Positions 35,612 to 44,215 are shown, numbered from the stretch's first letter. The stretch is 47,885 nucleotides of DNA from an uncultured Alphaproteobacteria bacterium (GCA_913047365.1 CAJWUK010000005.1:1-47885); one strand, 5' to 3'. A program made the numbers and translations. The notes: generated by a model from the letters alone, not told the origin.

Positions 35612-36433
35612 ATGACCGATATCGATCTCAGCGGCACCACCGCCATCATTACCGGCGGGGGCCGCGGCCTCGGCCGGTCGATGGTGTTCGCGCTGGCCGG
35701 CGCGGGCGCGAACGTGACCGCCGCCATGCATATCGAAGACGACATCGAAGCGGAGACAAAAGACCTGCCCGGTACCGTGAAGGCGATGATCGCGGACATC
35801 CGCGATCCCGACGCCTGTGCAAAGATCGTCGCCGATACCGCATCGGAATTCGGCGGCGTGGATGTGATGGTCAACAACGCTGGCGTCGGCATGCTGCTGG
35901 TGTCGGACACGTTCAACCGTACGCCGACTAGGTTCTGGGATGTGAAACCCGAAACCTGGGCACAGATCATCGAAACCAACGTGACTGGCGGGTTCCAGAT
36001 GGCGCGCGAAGCGGTCACCCACATGCTGGACAAGGGCTGGGGCCGCATCGTCAATGTCACGACTTCCATACACACCATGCAGCGGGCGGGTTTTTCGCCC
36101 TACGGCCCGTCCAAGGCGGCGATGGAAGCGACCACAAGCTGCTGGTCCGAAGACCTGGAAGGCACCGGTGTGAGCTGCAACATCCTGATCCCGGGCGGTG
36201 CGGCGGATACCAACCTGCTGCCTGGCAATCCGGGCGATCCGGGGCGGTCGGGTGCCGACGGCATGCTTGTGGACCCGGTGGTCATGCGAGCGCCCATTGT
36301 CTGGCTGGCATCAAAACAGTCCGACGGCTGGAACGGCAAGCGATTTATCGGTCGTCTGTGGGACGAAAGCCTGCCCACCGACGAAGCCGCCGCGGGATGT
36401 TCCGCCCCCGCCGGGTTCGGAGACCGGTTGTAG
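35612..36433 (+). CDS. Short-chain dehydrogenase/reductase
   Basis: A 273-residue SDR, distinct from the one at 3773. TGGGRGLG at 14-21 binds the cofactor, NNAG is at 88-91, and S152, Y164 and K168 (SPYGPSK) make up the active site. The C-terminal part is unusual in ending with a proline- and alanine-rich segment (AAAGCSAPAGFGDRL). The ATG at 35612 is set by AAGGGGAG at 35597-35604; an earlier in-frame ATG would overlap that site. It lies 31 bases after the MFS gene. The substrate is unknown; being next to a transporter suggests a catabolic step on the imported compound. Confidence 0.9.
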   Translation: MTDIDLSGTTAIITGGGRGLGRSMVFALAGAGANVTAAMHIEDDIEAETKDLPGTVKAMIADIRDPDACAKIVADTASEFGGVDVMVNNAGVGMLLVSDTFNRTPTRFWDVKPETWAQIIETNVTGGFQMAREAVTHMLDKGWGRIVNVTTSIHTMQRAGFSPYGPSKAAMEATTSCWSEDLEGTGVSCNILIPGGAADTNLLPGNPGDPGRSGADGMLVDPVVMRAPIVWLASKQSDGWNGKRFIGRLWDESLPTDEAAAGCSAPAGFGDRL

Positions 36434-36467
36434 CCGCGTATCGCCAATACCGATAAACCATGTCGAA

Positions 36468-36544
36468 TGTCATCCCGGCCATGTGCCGGGATCCAGAAAC
36501 CTTTTGAACAAAAGCCTGAACCCCGGTACAGGCCCGGGGTGACA
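36468..36544. repeat. Inverted intergenic repeat, copy B
   Basis: Two oppositely oriented 29-base units (36468-36496 and 36516-36544) are separated by 19 bases. The outer ends are TGTCATCCCGG and CCGGGGTGACA, which pair; about 23 of 29 positions are complementary. The same units occur in copy A at 5433-5537. The element lies in the gap after an SDR gene and before a DMT transporter gene. Confidence 0.65.
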
Positions 36545-36565
36545 GCGAGGGACTGCGGTATCTGA

Positions 36566-37468
36566 ATGGAAACCTGGGTCGCCATAACGGTCACGGCGGC
36601 GTTCCTGCAGAACGTCCGCTCGACCCTGCAGAAATACCTGAAAGGCAAGATTGGCACGACGGGGGCGACCTTCGTGCGGTTCGGCTTCGGCCTGCCGTTC
36701 GCGTTTCTGTTCTTGGCTATCCTTTATTACGCGATGGGCTATCCCCTGCCTGCCCTCCACTGGCAATTCGCGGGATGGATTGTGCTGGCGGCGATGGCGC
36801 AAATTTTCGCCCAGGCCCTTCTGATCCATTTGTTCAGCTATCGCAATTTCGCGGTGGGTACGGCCTATTCCCGCACCGAACCGGCGCAGGCGGCCCTGTT
36901 TGGCCTGGTGTTCCTGTCCGAAACCGTATCCTGGGTGGTGCTGATCGCCATCGGAATATCAGTGGCGGGGGTGATGCTGATTTCCGTCGCGCGCACGGAA
37001 TTGCGGCCCAGCGCGCTGGTCACATCGCTGGCCACCCGCAGCGTGGCCATCGGCCTGTGTTCGGGAACCTTCTTCGGCATCGCCGCCGTCGGATACCGCG
37101 GGGCGTCGCTGTCGCTGGGTGGGCCGAACTTTCTGATGCAGGGCGGGGTTACGCTTAGCGCCGCGATCACCTTTCAGACCCTCGTCATGCTGGTCTTCAT
37201 GGCGATCCGCGATCCCGGTGAGATAAAGCGCATCGCCGCCGCCTGGAAACCTGCGCTGGCGGTTGGTTTCGTGGGCGCCAGCGCCTCATTCGGCTGGTTC
37301 ACGGCCATGACGCTGGAAAAAGCCGCCGTGGTAAAGGCGGTGGCGCAGGTTGAAATGCTGTTCACCTTCGCCTCCACCTATTTCATTTTTCGCGAACCGA
37401 TCAATCGTCTGGAAGTCGGCGGCTGTATCGCCATCGTCGCCGGTATTCTGCTTCTGCTGCTTGCCTGA
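36566..37468 (+). CDS. EamA/DMT-family transporter
   Basis: A 300-residue drug/metabolite exporter-family protein with about ten helices in two EamA halves. The first half begins METWVAITVTAAFLQNVRS and has AYSRTEPAQAALFGLVFLSE; the second has AAVVKAVAQVEMLFTFASTYFIFREPINRLEVGG, the usual C-terminal pattern. Such proteins export amino acids, purines or metabolites, or import some nucleotide sugars. The substrate cannot be named. It is separated from the preceding SDR gene by the copy-B repeat, so it may be a separate transcription unit. Confidence 0.88.
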   Translation: METWVAITVTAAFLQNVRSTLQKYLKGKIGTTGATFVRFGFGLPFAFLFLAILYYAMGYPLPALHWQFAGWIVLAAMAQIFAQALLIHLFSYRNFAVGTAYSRTEPAQAALFGLVFLSETVSWVVLIAIGISVAGVMLISVARTELRPSALVTSLATRSVAIGLCSGTFFGIAAVGYRGASLSLGGPNFLMQGGVTLSAAITFQTLVMLVFMAIRDPGEIKRIAAAWKPALAVGFVGASASFGWFTAMTLEKAAVVKAVAQVEMLFTFASTYFIFREPINRLEVGGCIAIVAGILLLLLA

Positions 37469-37551
37469 GCGCGTGCTTGCACGCCGGACGAGCGGGCGGT
37501 ACACAAATCCTTGTATTGAACCTGCTATCGCGGGATCGCACCGGCTCTCTC

Positions 37552-37599
37552 CCCCTCCCGGCCACCCAGTAGGATCATCCCGTGGATAGCCGGGAGGGG
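37552..37599. terminator. GC-rich inverted repeat downstream of the DMT gene
   Basis: CCCCTCCCGGC (37552-37562) and GCCGGGAGGGG (37589-37599) are perfect 11-bp arms around 26 bases that include CCAC/GTGG. No T-run follows, so it could be a Rho-independent-like stem, a transcript-end stabiliser or a repeat element. Confidence 0.4.
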
Positions 37600-37666
37600 A
37601 AGAAAGCTGGCGCCGACAAATTGTGGCGCTCCGCAAAGCGCATCGCAAAAACAAAAGGGTATTGGG

Positions 37667-40006
37667 ATGACCAAATTCGGAATTGGACAGGGTGTACCGC
37701 GCTGGGAAGACCCTCGGCTGCTGCGCGGCGGTGGACGCTATTCGGACGACCTGAACCGGCAGGGCCAGGTTTACGGCCATGTTCTGCGGTCCCCCCATGC
37801 CAACGCCAAAATTCTATCGATGGATACCTCGACCGCCGCCGGCATGCCGGGCGTTATGGGCGTCTGGACGGGCGAAGATTATGCCGCCTCCGGCCTCGGC
37901 AACATTCCCTGTGCGGTACCGCGTCAGAAAGCGGACGGATCGCCCATGTTCCTGCCGCCGAATGGGGCGCTGAGAAAAGACGCTGTGAAAATGGTCGGGG
38001 ATCCGGTGTGCTGGGTCGTCGCCGAAACGCCTAAACAGGCGCAAGACGCCGCGGAGGCGATCTTTGTGGACTACGAGGAAATACCATCGGTTACCGGCAC
38101 CGGCCACGCTCTGGACAAGGGCGGTGCAACCGTCTGGGATGAAGCGCCCGACAATGTGTGCTTCGTATTCGAGATGGGCGACAAGGAAAAGACCGACGCC
38201 GCCTTCGAAAATGCACACCACGTCACCAGCCTGGATGTCGATATCAGCCGAGTGTCGGTCGCGCCGATGGAACCGCGCGCCTGTATCGGCGAATACGACG
38301 CATTCGACGAACGCTACACGCTTTATACCGGCACACAGGGTCCGCACGGTGTACGCCAGGCGATGGCCGAACCTATTTTAAAAGTGCCGCAGAACAAGCT
38401 ACGCGTGGTGTCGGAGGACATGGGCGGTGCATTCGGCATGCGGTCGGGGCCGTATCCGGAAAACATACTGGTTCTGTGGACGGCGAAACTTCTTGGCCGC
38501 CCGGTGAAGTGGACCGGCGACCGGACCGAAGCTTTCCAGTCGGACGACCAGGCGCGGGACAATCTGTCTACGGTCGAACTGGCGCTGGACGAAGACGGCC
38601 ACTTCCTCGGTCTTCGCGTGACCACGGTGGCAAATCTAGGGGCCTATCTGACGTTGCTGGGGCCGCATTCGGCGACGAACAATCTGGGCTCTCTGTCCAA
38701 CACATATAAAACCCCGGCCATCTACACCCACGTAACGGGCGTGTTCACCAACACAAATTCCACCGGCCCCTATCGTGGGGCGGGTCGACCCGAAGCGGTG
38801 TATTGCGTTGAACGGGTGATCGACACAGCCGCCCGCGAAATGGGCATCGACGCCGCGGAACTTCGCCGCCGCAATCTGATACCGGCGATCAGCGAACCTT
38901 TCAGCACCGGTTTCCTGTTCACATACGATTCCGGTGAGTTCGAAAAGAACATGGACGGCGCGCTCGGCATGATCGGCTATGACGACTTTGCAGGCCGCCG
39001 GGCCGAAGCCAAAAGTCGGGGTAGGCTGCGCGGCATCGGCATCGCCAATTGCATCGAACAATCAGCGGGCGGCCCGCCGGAGTGGGCGCAGATCCGGTTC
39101 GATCCGTCCGGCACGGTGACCCTGATCATGGGCACCCACAATCACGGTCAGGGACATGAAACGATTTTCCGCCAGATGCTGGCGGACATGCTGGGCTTGG
39201 AATTCGAACAGGTCCGACTGGCCCAGGGCGATTCCGATGTGTCGATGATGGGCACCGGCACCTTCGGTTCGCGGTCGTCCGGCGTGGGCGGGGCATCGAT
39301 CCAGTTGGCGGCAGAGAAGATCGTCGACAAGTGCAAGACCCTGGTATCGCACCATCTGGAAGCCGCCGTCGAAGATATCGAATTCGCCGATGGGACGTTC
39401 ACCGTGGCCGGCACCGACAAGACCATGAGCCTGATGGACGCCGCCAAGCATGCGCACAACTTCATGACCGCGCCGCCGGGCTTCGAACTGGGGCTAGACG
39501 AATGGGCTGCCTGGTCTCCCCCGGCACCGACCTTTCCCAATGGCTGCCATGTGGCGGAGGTCGAAATCGACCCGGACACCGGCGAGACCGATATCGTGCG
39601 ATACTGCATGGTCGACGACGTCGGCACGATCATTAATCCGCTGCTGCTGGCCGGCCAGGTGCATGGCGGCGCGGTGCAGGGCATCGGCCAGATCATGTGC
39701 GAAAACATGGTTTGGGATGACGATTCCGGCCAGATGGTGTCCGGCTCGTTCATGGATTACACCATGCCGCGTGCGGATGACTGCCCCAGCTTCGAAATGG
39801 ACGAAAACGAAGTACCGACCCCGACAAATCCGATGGGGATCAAGGGCGCTGGCGAAGCCGGATGCGTCGGCGCCATGCCGGCGGTAATGAACGCCATATG
39901 CGACGCGATGGCGAGCCGGGGCGTGAGGACATTCGATATGCCCGCGTCGCCCAACCGCATATGGCAGGCATTTCAGACTGCGCAAACACAACAAGCAGCG
40001 GAATAA
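37667..40006 (+). CDS. Xanthine dehydrogenase/CoxL-type molybdopterin-binding subunit
   Basis: A 779-residue large subunit of a molybdenum hydroxylase. It starts with GIGQGVPRWEDPRLLRGGGR; EDMGGAFGMRSGP and PYRGAGRPEA (368-377) lie in the domain that holds the molybdopterin cytosine dinucleotide. The C-terminal GAGEAGCVGAMP carries the catalytic glutamate, about E730. The loop reads PYRGAGR rather than the AYRCSFR of true (form I) CO dehydrogenase, so CO oxidation is unlikely; hydroxylation of an aromatic or aldehyde is more likely. The partner [2Fe-2S] and FAD subunits are not next to it. coxG-like gene follows after 11 bases. Confidence 0.92.
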   Translation: MTKFGIGQGVPRWEDPRLLRGGGRYSDDLNRQGQVYGHVLRSPHANAKILSMDTSTAAGMPGVMGVWTGEDYAASGLGNIPCAVPRQKADGSPMFLPPNGALRKDAVKMVGDPVCWVVAETPKQAQDAAEAIFVDYEEIPSVTGTGHALDKGGATVWDEAPDNVCFVFEMGDKEKTDAAFENAHHVTSLDVDISRVSVAPMEPRACIGEYDAFDERYTLYTGTQGPHGVRQAMAEPILKVPQNKLRVVSEDMGGAFGMRSGPYPENILVLWTAKLLGRPVKWTGDRTEAFQSDDQARDNLSTVELALDEDGHFLGLRVTTVANLGAYLTLLGPHSATNNLGSLSNTYKTPAIYTHVTGVFTNTNSTGPYRGAGRPEAVYCVERVIDTAAREMGIDAAELRRRNLIPAISEPFSTGFLFTYDSGEFEKNMDGALGMIGYDDFAGRRAEAKSRGRLRGIGIANCIEQSAGGPPEWAQIRFDPSGTVTLIMGTHNHGQGHETIFRQMLADMLGLEFEQVRLAQGDSDVSMMGTGTFGSRSSGVGGASIQLAAEKIVDKCKTLVSHHLEAAVEDIEFADGTFTVAGTDKTMSLMDAAKHAHNFMTAPPGFELGLDEWAAWSPPAPTFPNGCHVAEVEIDPDTGETDIVRYCMVDDVGTIINPLLLAGQVHGGAVQGIGQIMCENMVWDDDSGQMVSGSFMDYTMPRADDCPSFEMDENEVPTPTNPMGIKGAGEAGCVGAMPAVMNAICDAMASRGVRTFDMPASPNRIWQAFQTAQTQQAAE

Positions 40007-40017
40007 GGGATAAAATC

Positions 40018-40641
40018 ATGGAATTCGATAACAGCTTTGACGTACCGCTTCCGCCCGATCAGGCATGGAAAACCCTGATGGACATCGAGAGCATCGCCCC
40101 CTGCATGCCGGGGGCGGAGCTGACGGAAATCGTCGATGACAAAACATTCAAGGGAAAGGTGTCAGTTCGCCTTGGACCGGTCGCGCTGACATTCCAGGGG
40201 ACGGCTTCGTTCGAAGACGTCGACGAGGCCGCCCACAAAGCATCTGTAAAAGCACAGGGAGCCGATGCAAAGGGTCGCGGCGGCGCCAATGCTAATGTCG
40301 GTTTCCACCTCGAGCCGTCGGACGCGGGTTCGACCGTGAAAATCCACACCGATCTGCAGCTTTCGGGATCGGTAGCCCAGTACGGCCGGGGCGCGGGCAT
40401 GATCCAGGATCTGGCCAGCCAGATCATCGGCCAGTTCGCGGATAATCTGTCAAAGCAGATAGAAGCGGATCAACCGGCAGTAACCCCCGATGCTGCACGG
40501 GACACGTCTGAGGCTTCTCCGGCCACCGCACCGCCACCGCCGCAAGCCGCCGCACCGGCACAGGTCGGTGGCATGGCGTTCAAGGTGCTGTGGAACCAGA
40601 TCGTCCGGTCGATCAAGGGGCTCTTCGGCGCGAAGAGTTAA
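40018..40641 (+). CDS. CoxG-like SRPBCC protein
   Basis: A 207-residue protein with the SRPBCC/CoxG fold from about 1-150: MEFDNSFDVPLPPDQAWKTL, MPGAELTEIVDDKTFKGKVSV and MIQDLASQIIGQFADNL. Proline- and alanine-rich linker (PPPPQAAAPAQVGG) connects it to a short basic-hydrophobic tail (FKVLWNQIVRSIKGLFGAKS), a plausible membrane anchor. CoxG is reported to bring the CO dehydrogenase to the inner membrane and has been proposed to pass on menaquinone electrons. The ATG at 40018 follows the CoxL-like stop by 11 bases. Its stop overlaps the stop of the convergent NTF2-like gene by 2 bases. Confidence 0.88.
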   Translation: MEFDNSFDVPLPPDQAWKTLMDIESIAPCMPGAELTEIVDDKTFKGKVSVRLGPVALTFQGTASFEDVDEAAHKASVKAQGADAKGRGGANANVGFHLEPSDAGSTVKIHTDLQLSGSVAQYGRGAGMIQDLASQIIGQFADNLSKQIEADQPAVTPDAARDTSEASPATAPPPPQAAAPAQVGGMAFKVLWNQIVRSIKGLFGAKS

Positions 40642-41042
40642 TTCAGCGGCCCGGAAGGGCCCGCCTCTTCCATCTGCGGACGTTCCGACGTTGGACCCGC
40701 CTGATGGTGGACCATCTTCCACACCCGGCCTTCGTGTACAAACACATTTGTCGCCACCAGAAAATTCCCGGCTATTTCTTCGAAACAGACAACGTAGGCC
40801 GTTTCGCCGCAGATTTGCGCGCGGGCATCATGGCAGAGAATTGGTGGTGAGTTCGGGTTCCGTATAATCGCCATCCAGCTCTCGATCACCTCTTCGCGAC
40901 CGAAGAGAGGTCCCCAGCCGGGATGAAGGCAGGCGACCGGCGCCGTTTCCGACCACAGCGCCTCCATTGCCGCCTCATCGCGATCTGCAAACGCTCGGTA
41001 AAACGCCTCATTGGCGAACAAAACTGCGTCGGTATCGGACAT
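40638..41042 (-). CDS. NTF2/SnoaL-like protein
   Basis: A 134-residue NTF2-like cone-fold protein: DTDAVLFANEAFYRAFADRDEAAMEALWSE makes the first helices, HPGW... the pocket turn, and EIAGNFLVATNVFVHEGRVWKMVHHQAG the curved sheet. Such proteins act as isomerases, lyases, or ligand-binding pieces. The tail ends with GPLN and is likely disordered. The ATG at 41042 was chosen because the longer frame begins in an unrelated, Arg-rich stretch. It is transcribed toward coxG and away from the TRAP operon, whose promoter region it shares. Function unassigned. Confidence 0.8.
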   Translation of the reverse strand: MSDTDAVLFANEAFYRAFADRDEAAMEALWSETAPVACLHPGWGPLFGREEVIESWMAIIRNPNSPPILCHDARAQICGETAYVVCFEEIAGNFLVATNVFVHEGRVWKMVHHQAGPTSERPQMEEAGPSGPLN

Positions 41043-41119
41043 AACGGTCTTTTTTACCCTGTATTCGGATCGTTGAAAATGTGCGTTTCTTATTGATCGT
41101 TCGATATCTAAGTATGGGT

Positions 41120-41148
41120 TGACCCTGAAAAGCGCGGCCAATACGATT
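41120..41148 (+). promoter_or_regulatory. Likely TRAP operon promoter
   Basis: TTGACC (41120-41125) and TACGAT (41143-41148) are 17 bases apart. A second possible -10, a perfect TATAAT, lies at 41158-41163 but has no good -35 at the right distance. Confidence 0.45.
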
Positions 41149-41166
41149 GCGTCAACTATAATTTCG

Positions 41167-41182
41167 CCGGATCAATCCGGCT
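41167..41182. promoter_or_regulatory. Perfect dyad, candidate TRAP-operon operator
   Basis: GCCGGAT (41167-41173) and ATCCGGC (41176-41182) form a perfect 7-bp inverted repeat around CA. It follows the TATAAT by 3 bases and precedes the DctP ribosome binding site, the place where a repressor would block the start of transcription. Confidence 0.45.
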
Positions 41183-41206
41183 GGCTTCAACAAGGGAGAG
41201 AACTCC

Positions 41207-42223
41207 ATGAAACTTCGCAACGTTACAATTGCGGCCGCTGTACTCGCCGTCGCACTGCCGACAGCCGCATCGGCGCAGAAGATCACCATCAAATACCTGA
41301 CAGCCTGGGACAACCGCGTCCAGGGGACGCCCAAAATCGCCTATCGTTTTGGCGACATGGTGAAAAAAGCGACCAACGGCAGGATTACGTTCAAGTTCTC
41401 CGGTCCCGAGGTAATCAAGTCTCGCCAGCAATTCCAGCCGACACAGCGCGGGGTTTTCGACATGAATTTGTCGGTAGCGCCCTACTACATCGGTACGACC
41501 GGCGTAACCATGGCTGCCTTCGCTATGCCGGGCACCACCGAAGATTGGAGGAAAAAAGGATACTGGGATTATTTCGACAAGGAAATGAACCGGTTTAACC
41601 AAAAAATGATTTCCCATGTTCTGGGCGGCACCGGTCCGGACGTCTTTCATGTAATGCTAAAGCGGCCTTTATCCAAAGGGGCACTCCCTCTTAAAGGCCG
41701 GAAAATTCGCGCCAATGGGTTTTACAAACCGGTTATCGAACCTCTTGGGGGTTCGATGGTGAACCTAAACGGCGGTGAAATCTATTCCGCGCTTCAGAAA
41801 GGCGTTGTCGAAGGGGCGGCCTGGCCGGTCCAGGGCGCAATCGACTTCAAATGGTACGAACAGGCCAAATATATGATGCGCCCGCGTTTCGGAATGTCGC
41901 CTTATACGGTGACGATGAACATGGACCGCTTCAAGAAACTATCCAAAGCGGATCAAACACTAATGTTGAAACTTGGCCGGGAGATAGAACGGCTAGCACC
42001 GGACGACTTTGCTAAGGCGACCGAGGATGAGATCGTCGAATTGAAAAAGCGCGGTGTTAAGGAAACTCACCTAGACCCCGAGGTCTACAAGAAGATGAAT
42101 GCTGGTTTCATTAAAGGTGTTTGGAATTTCGCAATTAACTTTAACAAAAAATCTAAGCCACGGGTCCAGAAGCTTTATGAAATGGCAAAAGCCAATGGTG
42201 ACGCACCCGCAAGCCTGAAATAG
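41207..42223 (+). CDS. TRAP transporter periplasmic solute receptor (DctP)
   Basis: A 338-residue periplasmic substrate-binding protein. A Sec signal peptide (MKLRNVTIAAAVLAVALP, cut after ASA at residue 24) leads to the DctP fold with KITIKYLTAWDNR. Residues around GPEVIKSRQQFQP and the NGGEIYSALQKGVVEGAAWP stretch, with a conserved Arg/Glu region, contact an organic acid, typically through a carboxylate. DctP delivers it to the DctQ/DctM pair that follows. The ribosome binding site GGGAGAG is at 41193-41199. The closest functional guess is an aromatic or sugar-acid solute. Confidence 0.94.
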   Translation: MKLRNVTIAAAVLAVALPTAASAQKITIKYLTAWDNRVQGTPKIAYRFGDMVKKATNGRITFKFSGPEVIKSRQQFQPTQRGVFDMNLSVAPYYIGTTGVTMAAFAMPGTTEDWRKKGYWDYFDKEMNRFNQKMISHVLGGTGPDVFHVMLKRPLSKGALPLKGRKIRANGFYKPVIEPLGGSMVNLNGGEIYSALQKGVVEGAAWPVQGAIDFKWYEQAKYMMRPRFGMSPYTVTMNMDRFKKLSKADQTLMLKLGREIERLAPDDFAKATEDEIVELKKRGVKETHLDPEVYKKMNAGFIKGVWNFAINFNKKSKPRVQKLYEMAKANGDAPASLK

Positions 42224-42254
42224 ACAGGTAAATAACTAACTAAGTAGCCGAGCG

Positions 42255-42806
42255 ATGGCGGTCATTAAAGGCTTCTGCCGTGTCCACGACGGTATATCCG
42301 ATTTCGGATATATCGTCGGGGCGCTCGGGCTCGCTTCCATGGCAACAATGTATTGTTACGAGGTTCTTACTCGCTACTTTCTAGGGGTTGCAACAGATTG
42401 GGCAAACGACGCCTTTTCTAACGTTCTCTTAATTACGATTTTTGCAATGGTACCTCATGCGACCCGTATGGGGCAGCATGTTTCAATTACTTTAATAACC
42501 GAATTGGTGCCTTCATCGCAGAAAGTACTGAAAATTTTTACGGGAATTTTTGGGATAGCCGTTTGCCTTTTAGCGGCTTGGATGAGCTTCGAAGAGAACC
42601 TCCGGCATATCGAACTTGAAATCGTAACGGAACAGAATCGTCCCGTCCCCAAGATCTGGATGTCCTTTTGGCTGACCTTTGGATTTTTCTTCTCCGCTTT
42701 TTATTTTCTGCGGGCGATGTTTAACTCCGACGCCACCAAACCGGTGTCTTGGATCACTCCGGGACGTAGGGCCTTGCAAGGCGGAGAAGTGGAGCAGACC
42801 GTCTGA
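42255..42806 (+). CDS. TRAP transporter small permease (DctQ)
   Basis: A 183-residue protein with four helices: SDFGYIVGALGLASMATMYCYEVL, DAFSNVLLITIFAMVPHATRMGQH, VLKIFTGIFGIAVCLLAAW and SFWLTFGFFFSAFYFL. The MGQHVSITLI segment is characteristic of DctQ. This subunit ties DctM to the receptor in the inner membrane. The codon use in this stretch is AT-richer than in neighbouring genes. Its stop shares one base with the DctM start at 42806 (TGATG), so the two are translated together. Confidence 0.92.
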   Translation: MAVIKGFCRVHDGISDFGYIVGALGLASMATMYCYEVLTRYFLGVATDWANDAFSNVLLITIFAMVPHATRMGQHVSITLITELVPSSQKVLKIFTGIFGIAVCLLAAWMSFEENLRHIELEIVTEQNRPVPKIWMSFWLTFGFFFSAFYFLRAMFNSDATKPVSWITPGRRALQGGEVEQTV

Positions 42807-44134
42807 TGGAATGGTACTGGATACTGACGATTGGCCTGTCCCTGCTGGTTCTTCTGTTCCTGACCGGTGCCCCTATATTTCTCGCCTTTTTTATCATTAT
42901 TTGTAGCGGTGTCGTCTTTATGTTGGGACCGGCGGCATTCGGCATGGTGTCAAATTCAGTATACGAAACGGCAACAACAGCGTCCTTAGGAACCGTTCCA
43001 CTATTCATTCTTCTCGGAGAAATTCTCTTTAGATCGGGTTGCATGGAAGTGCTGCTCGACTCTATCGATAAGCTGGTCGGTCGTATCAAGGGCCGTCAGT
43101 ACGTGCTGTCAATTTCTCTCTCTACAGTTCTTGGCGCGCTCTCGGGCTCAGCAATTGCGGTGGGAGCCATGCTGGGTCGGTCGCTTCTACCCATCATGCG
43201 GGAACGCGGTTACGACACCAGGTTATCCATCGGTACCATATTGGCGGGCGCCTGCCTTGCCCCAATAATTCCACCTTCAATCCTGGCCATCATAGTGGGT
43301 ACCCTGGCCGATGTTTCCATTGCATCGCTGCTGATTGCCGGGGTGTTGCCAGGACTTATGTTGTCAGGCCTTTTCATCGCAGCCTGCCTGATCAAAGTGA
43401 AAATCGACCCAAGTCTCGCGCCGCTGGAAGAAGATGTTGAGAAGATCAGCCTACTTGGAAAGCTGAAAGCTGTAGCCGGATTGCTGCCATTCTCCGTTAT
43501 CATTTTTATGGTGATGGGGCTGATCATGTTGGGTGTCGCCACACCGTCAGAGTCTGCTGCAACCGGTGTGCTTGGGGCAATTTTGACCGCAGCCTATTAC
43601 CGGAGACTTAATTTCAAGATGTTGTTCGAAGCCGTGGGCGAAGCTGCTCTGCTCGCCTGCGTGGTCCTACTAATCTTGTGTTCTGCGGTTATGTTCACGC
43701 AACTTCTCGCCTTTACGGGTGCGACATCGGCCCTCACCGAGGTCGTCACATCTTTGGAGGTAAACCGATGGGTCATGTTCTTTATCCTGATGGCCCTACC
43801 CTTCGTGCTTTGCATGTTTATAGACCAGCTGGGTCTAATGCTGATCGTAGTACCTATATATCTGCCGATCCTGAAAGCTTTAGAGTTCGATCCAGTGTGG
43901 TTCTGGCTATTGTTTCTCCTGAACATCACATTAGGTGCGATCACACCGCCCTTCGGCTATGTTATGTTTGCGGTTAAGGCGGCCGCACAGGACGTATCAA
44001 TGGGTGAAATTTTTAGCGCCTCCTGGCTCTTCGTGGGGCTTACACTGATAGGCATGTTCATCATGACGGTGTTCCCTGAGATCGTCACGCTTCTGCCCGA
44101 CTGGGCCAATTCCCTGGCCAACGACACCGGTTAG
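42806..44134 (+). CDS. TRAP transporter large permease (DctM)
   Basis: A 442-residue channel-forming subunit with about twelve helices. LFLTGAPIFLAFFIIICSG at the start and the substrate/ion stretch GALSGSAIAVGAMLGRSLLP, then LAPIIPPSILAIIVG and GLIMLGVATPSESAATG, the usual DctM motifs, are all present. The late LNITLGAITPPFGYVMF fits too. It uses the sodium or proton gradient to import what DctP delivers. It overlaps dctQ by one base. A strong terminator follows 25 bases after its stop. Confidence 0.95.
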   Translation: MEWYWILTIGLSLLVLLFLTGAPIFLAFFIIICSGVVFMLGPAAFGMVSNSVYETATTASLGTVPLFILLGEILFRSGCMEVLLDSIDKLVGRIKGRQYVLSISLSTVLGALSGSAIAVGAMLGRSLLPIMRERGYDTRLSIGTILAGACLAPIIPPSILAIIVGTLADVSIASLLIAGVLPGLMLSGLFIAACLIKVKIDPSLAPLEEDVEKISLLGKLKAVAGLLPFSVIIFMVMGLIMLGVATPSESAATGVLGAILTAAYYRRLNFKMLFEAVGEAALLACVVLLILCSAVMFTQLLAFTGATSALTEVVTSLEVNRWVMFFILMALPFVLCMFIDQLGLMLIVVPIYLPILKALEFDPVWFWLLFLLNITLGAITPPFGYVMFAVKAAAQDVSMGEIFSASWLFVGLTLIGMFIMTVFPEIVTLLPDWANSLANDTG

Positions 44135-44158
44135 AACGGCTTTTCCGACGCTCGCGAG

Positions 44159-44196
44159 AAACCCCGGTTGAAACCGAAAACCGGGGTTTTGTTTTT
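44159..44196 (+). terminator. Rho-independent terminator of the TRAP operon
   Basis: AAACCCCGGTT (44159-44169) and AACCGGGGTTT (44179-44189) form a perfect 11-bp stem around a 9-base loop, followed by TGTTTTT. It ends the TRAP transcript. The opposite strand has only a short T-run, so weaker action on the convergent cupin gene is possible. Confidence 0.9.
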
Positions 44197-44215
44197 GCTC
44201 TTTATCGAAGCTGCG

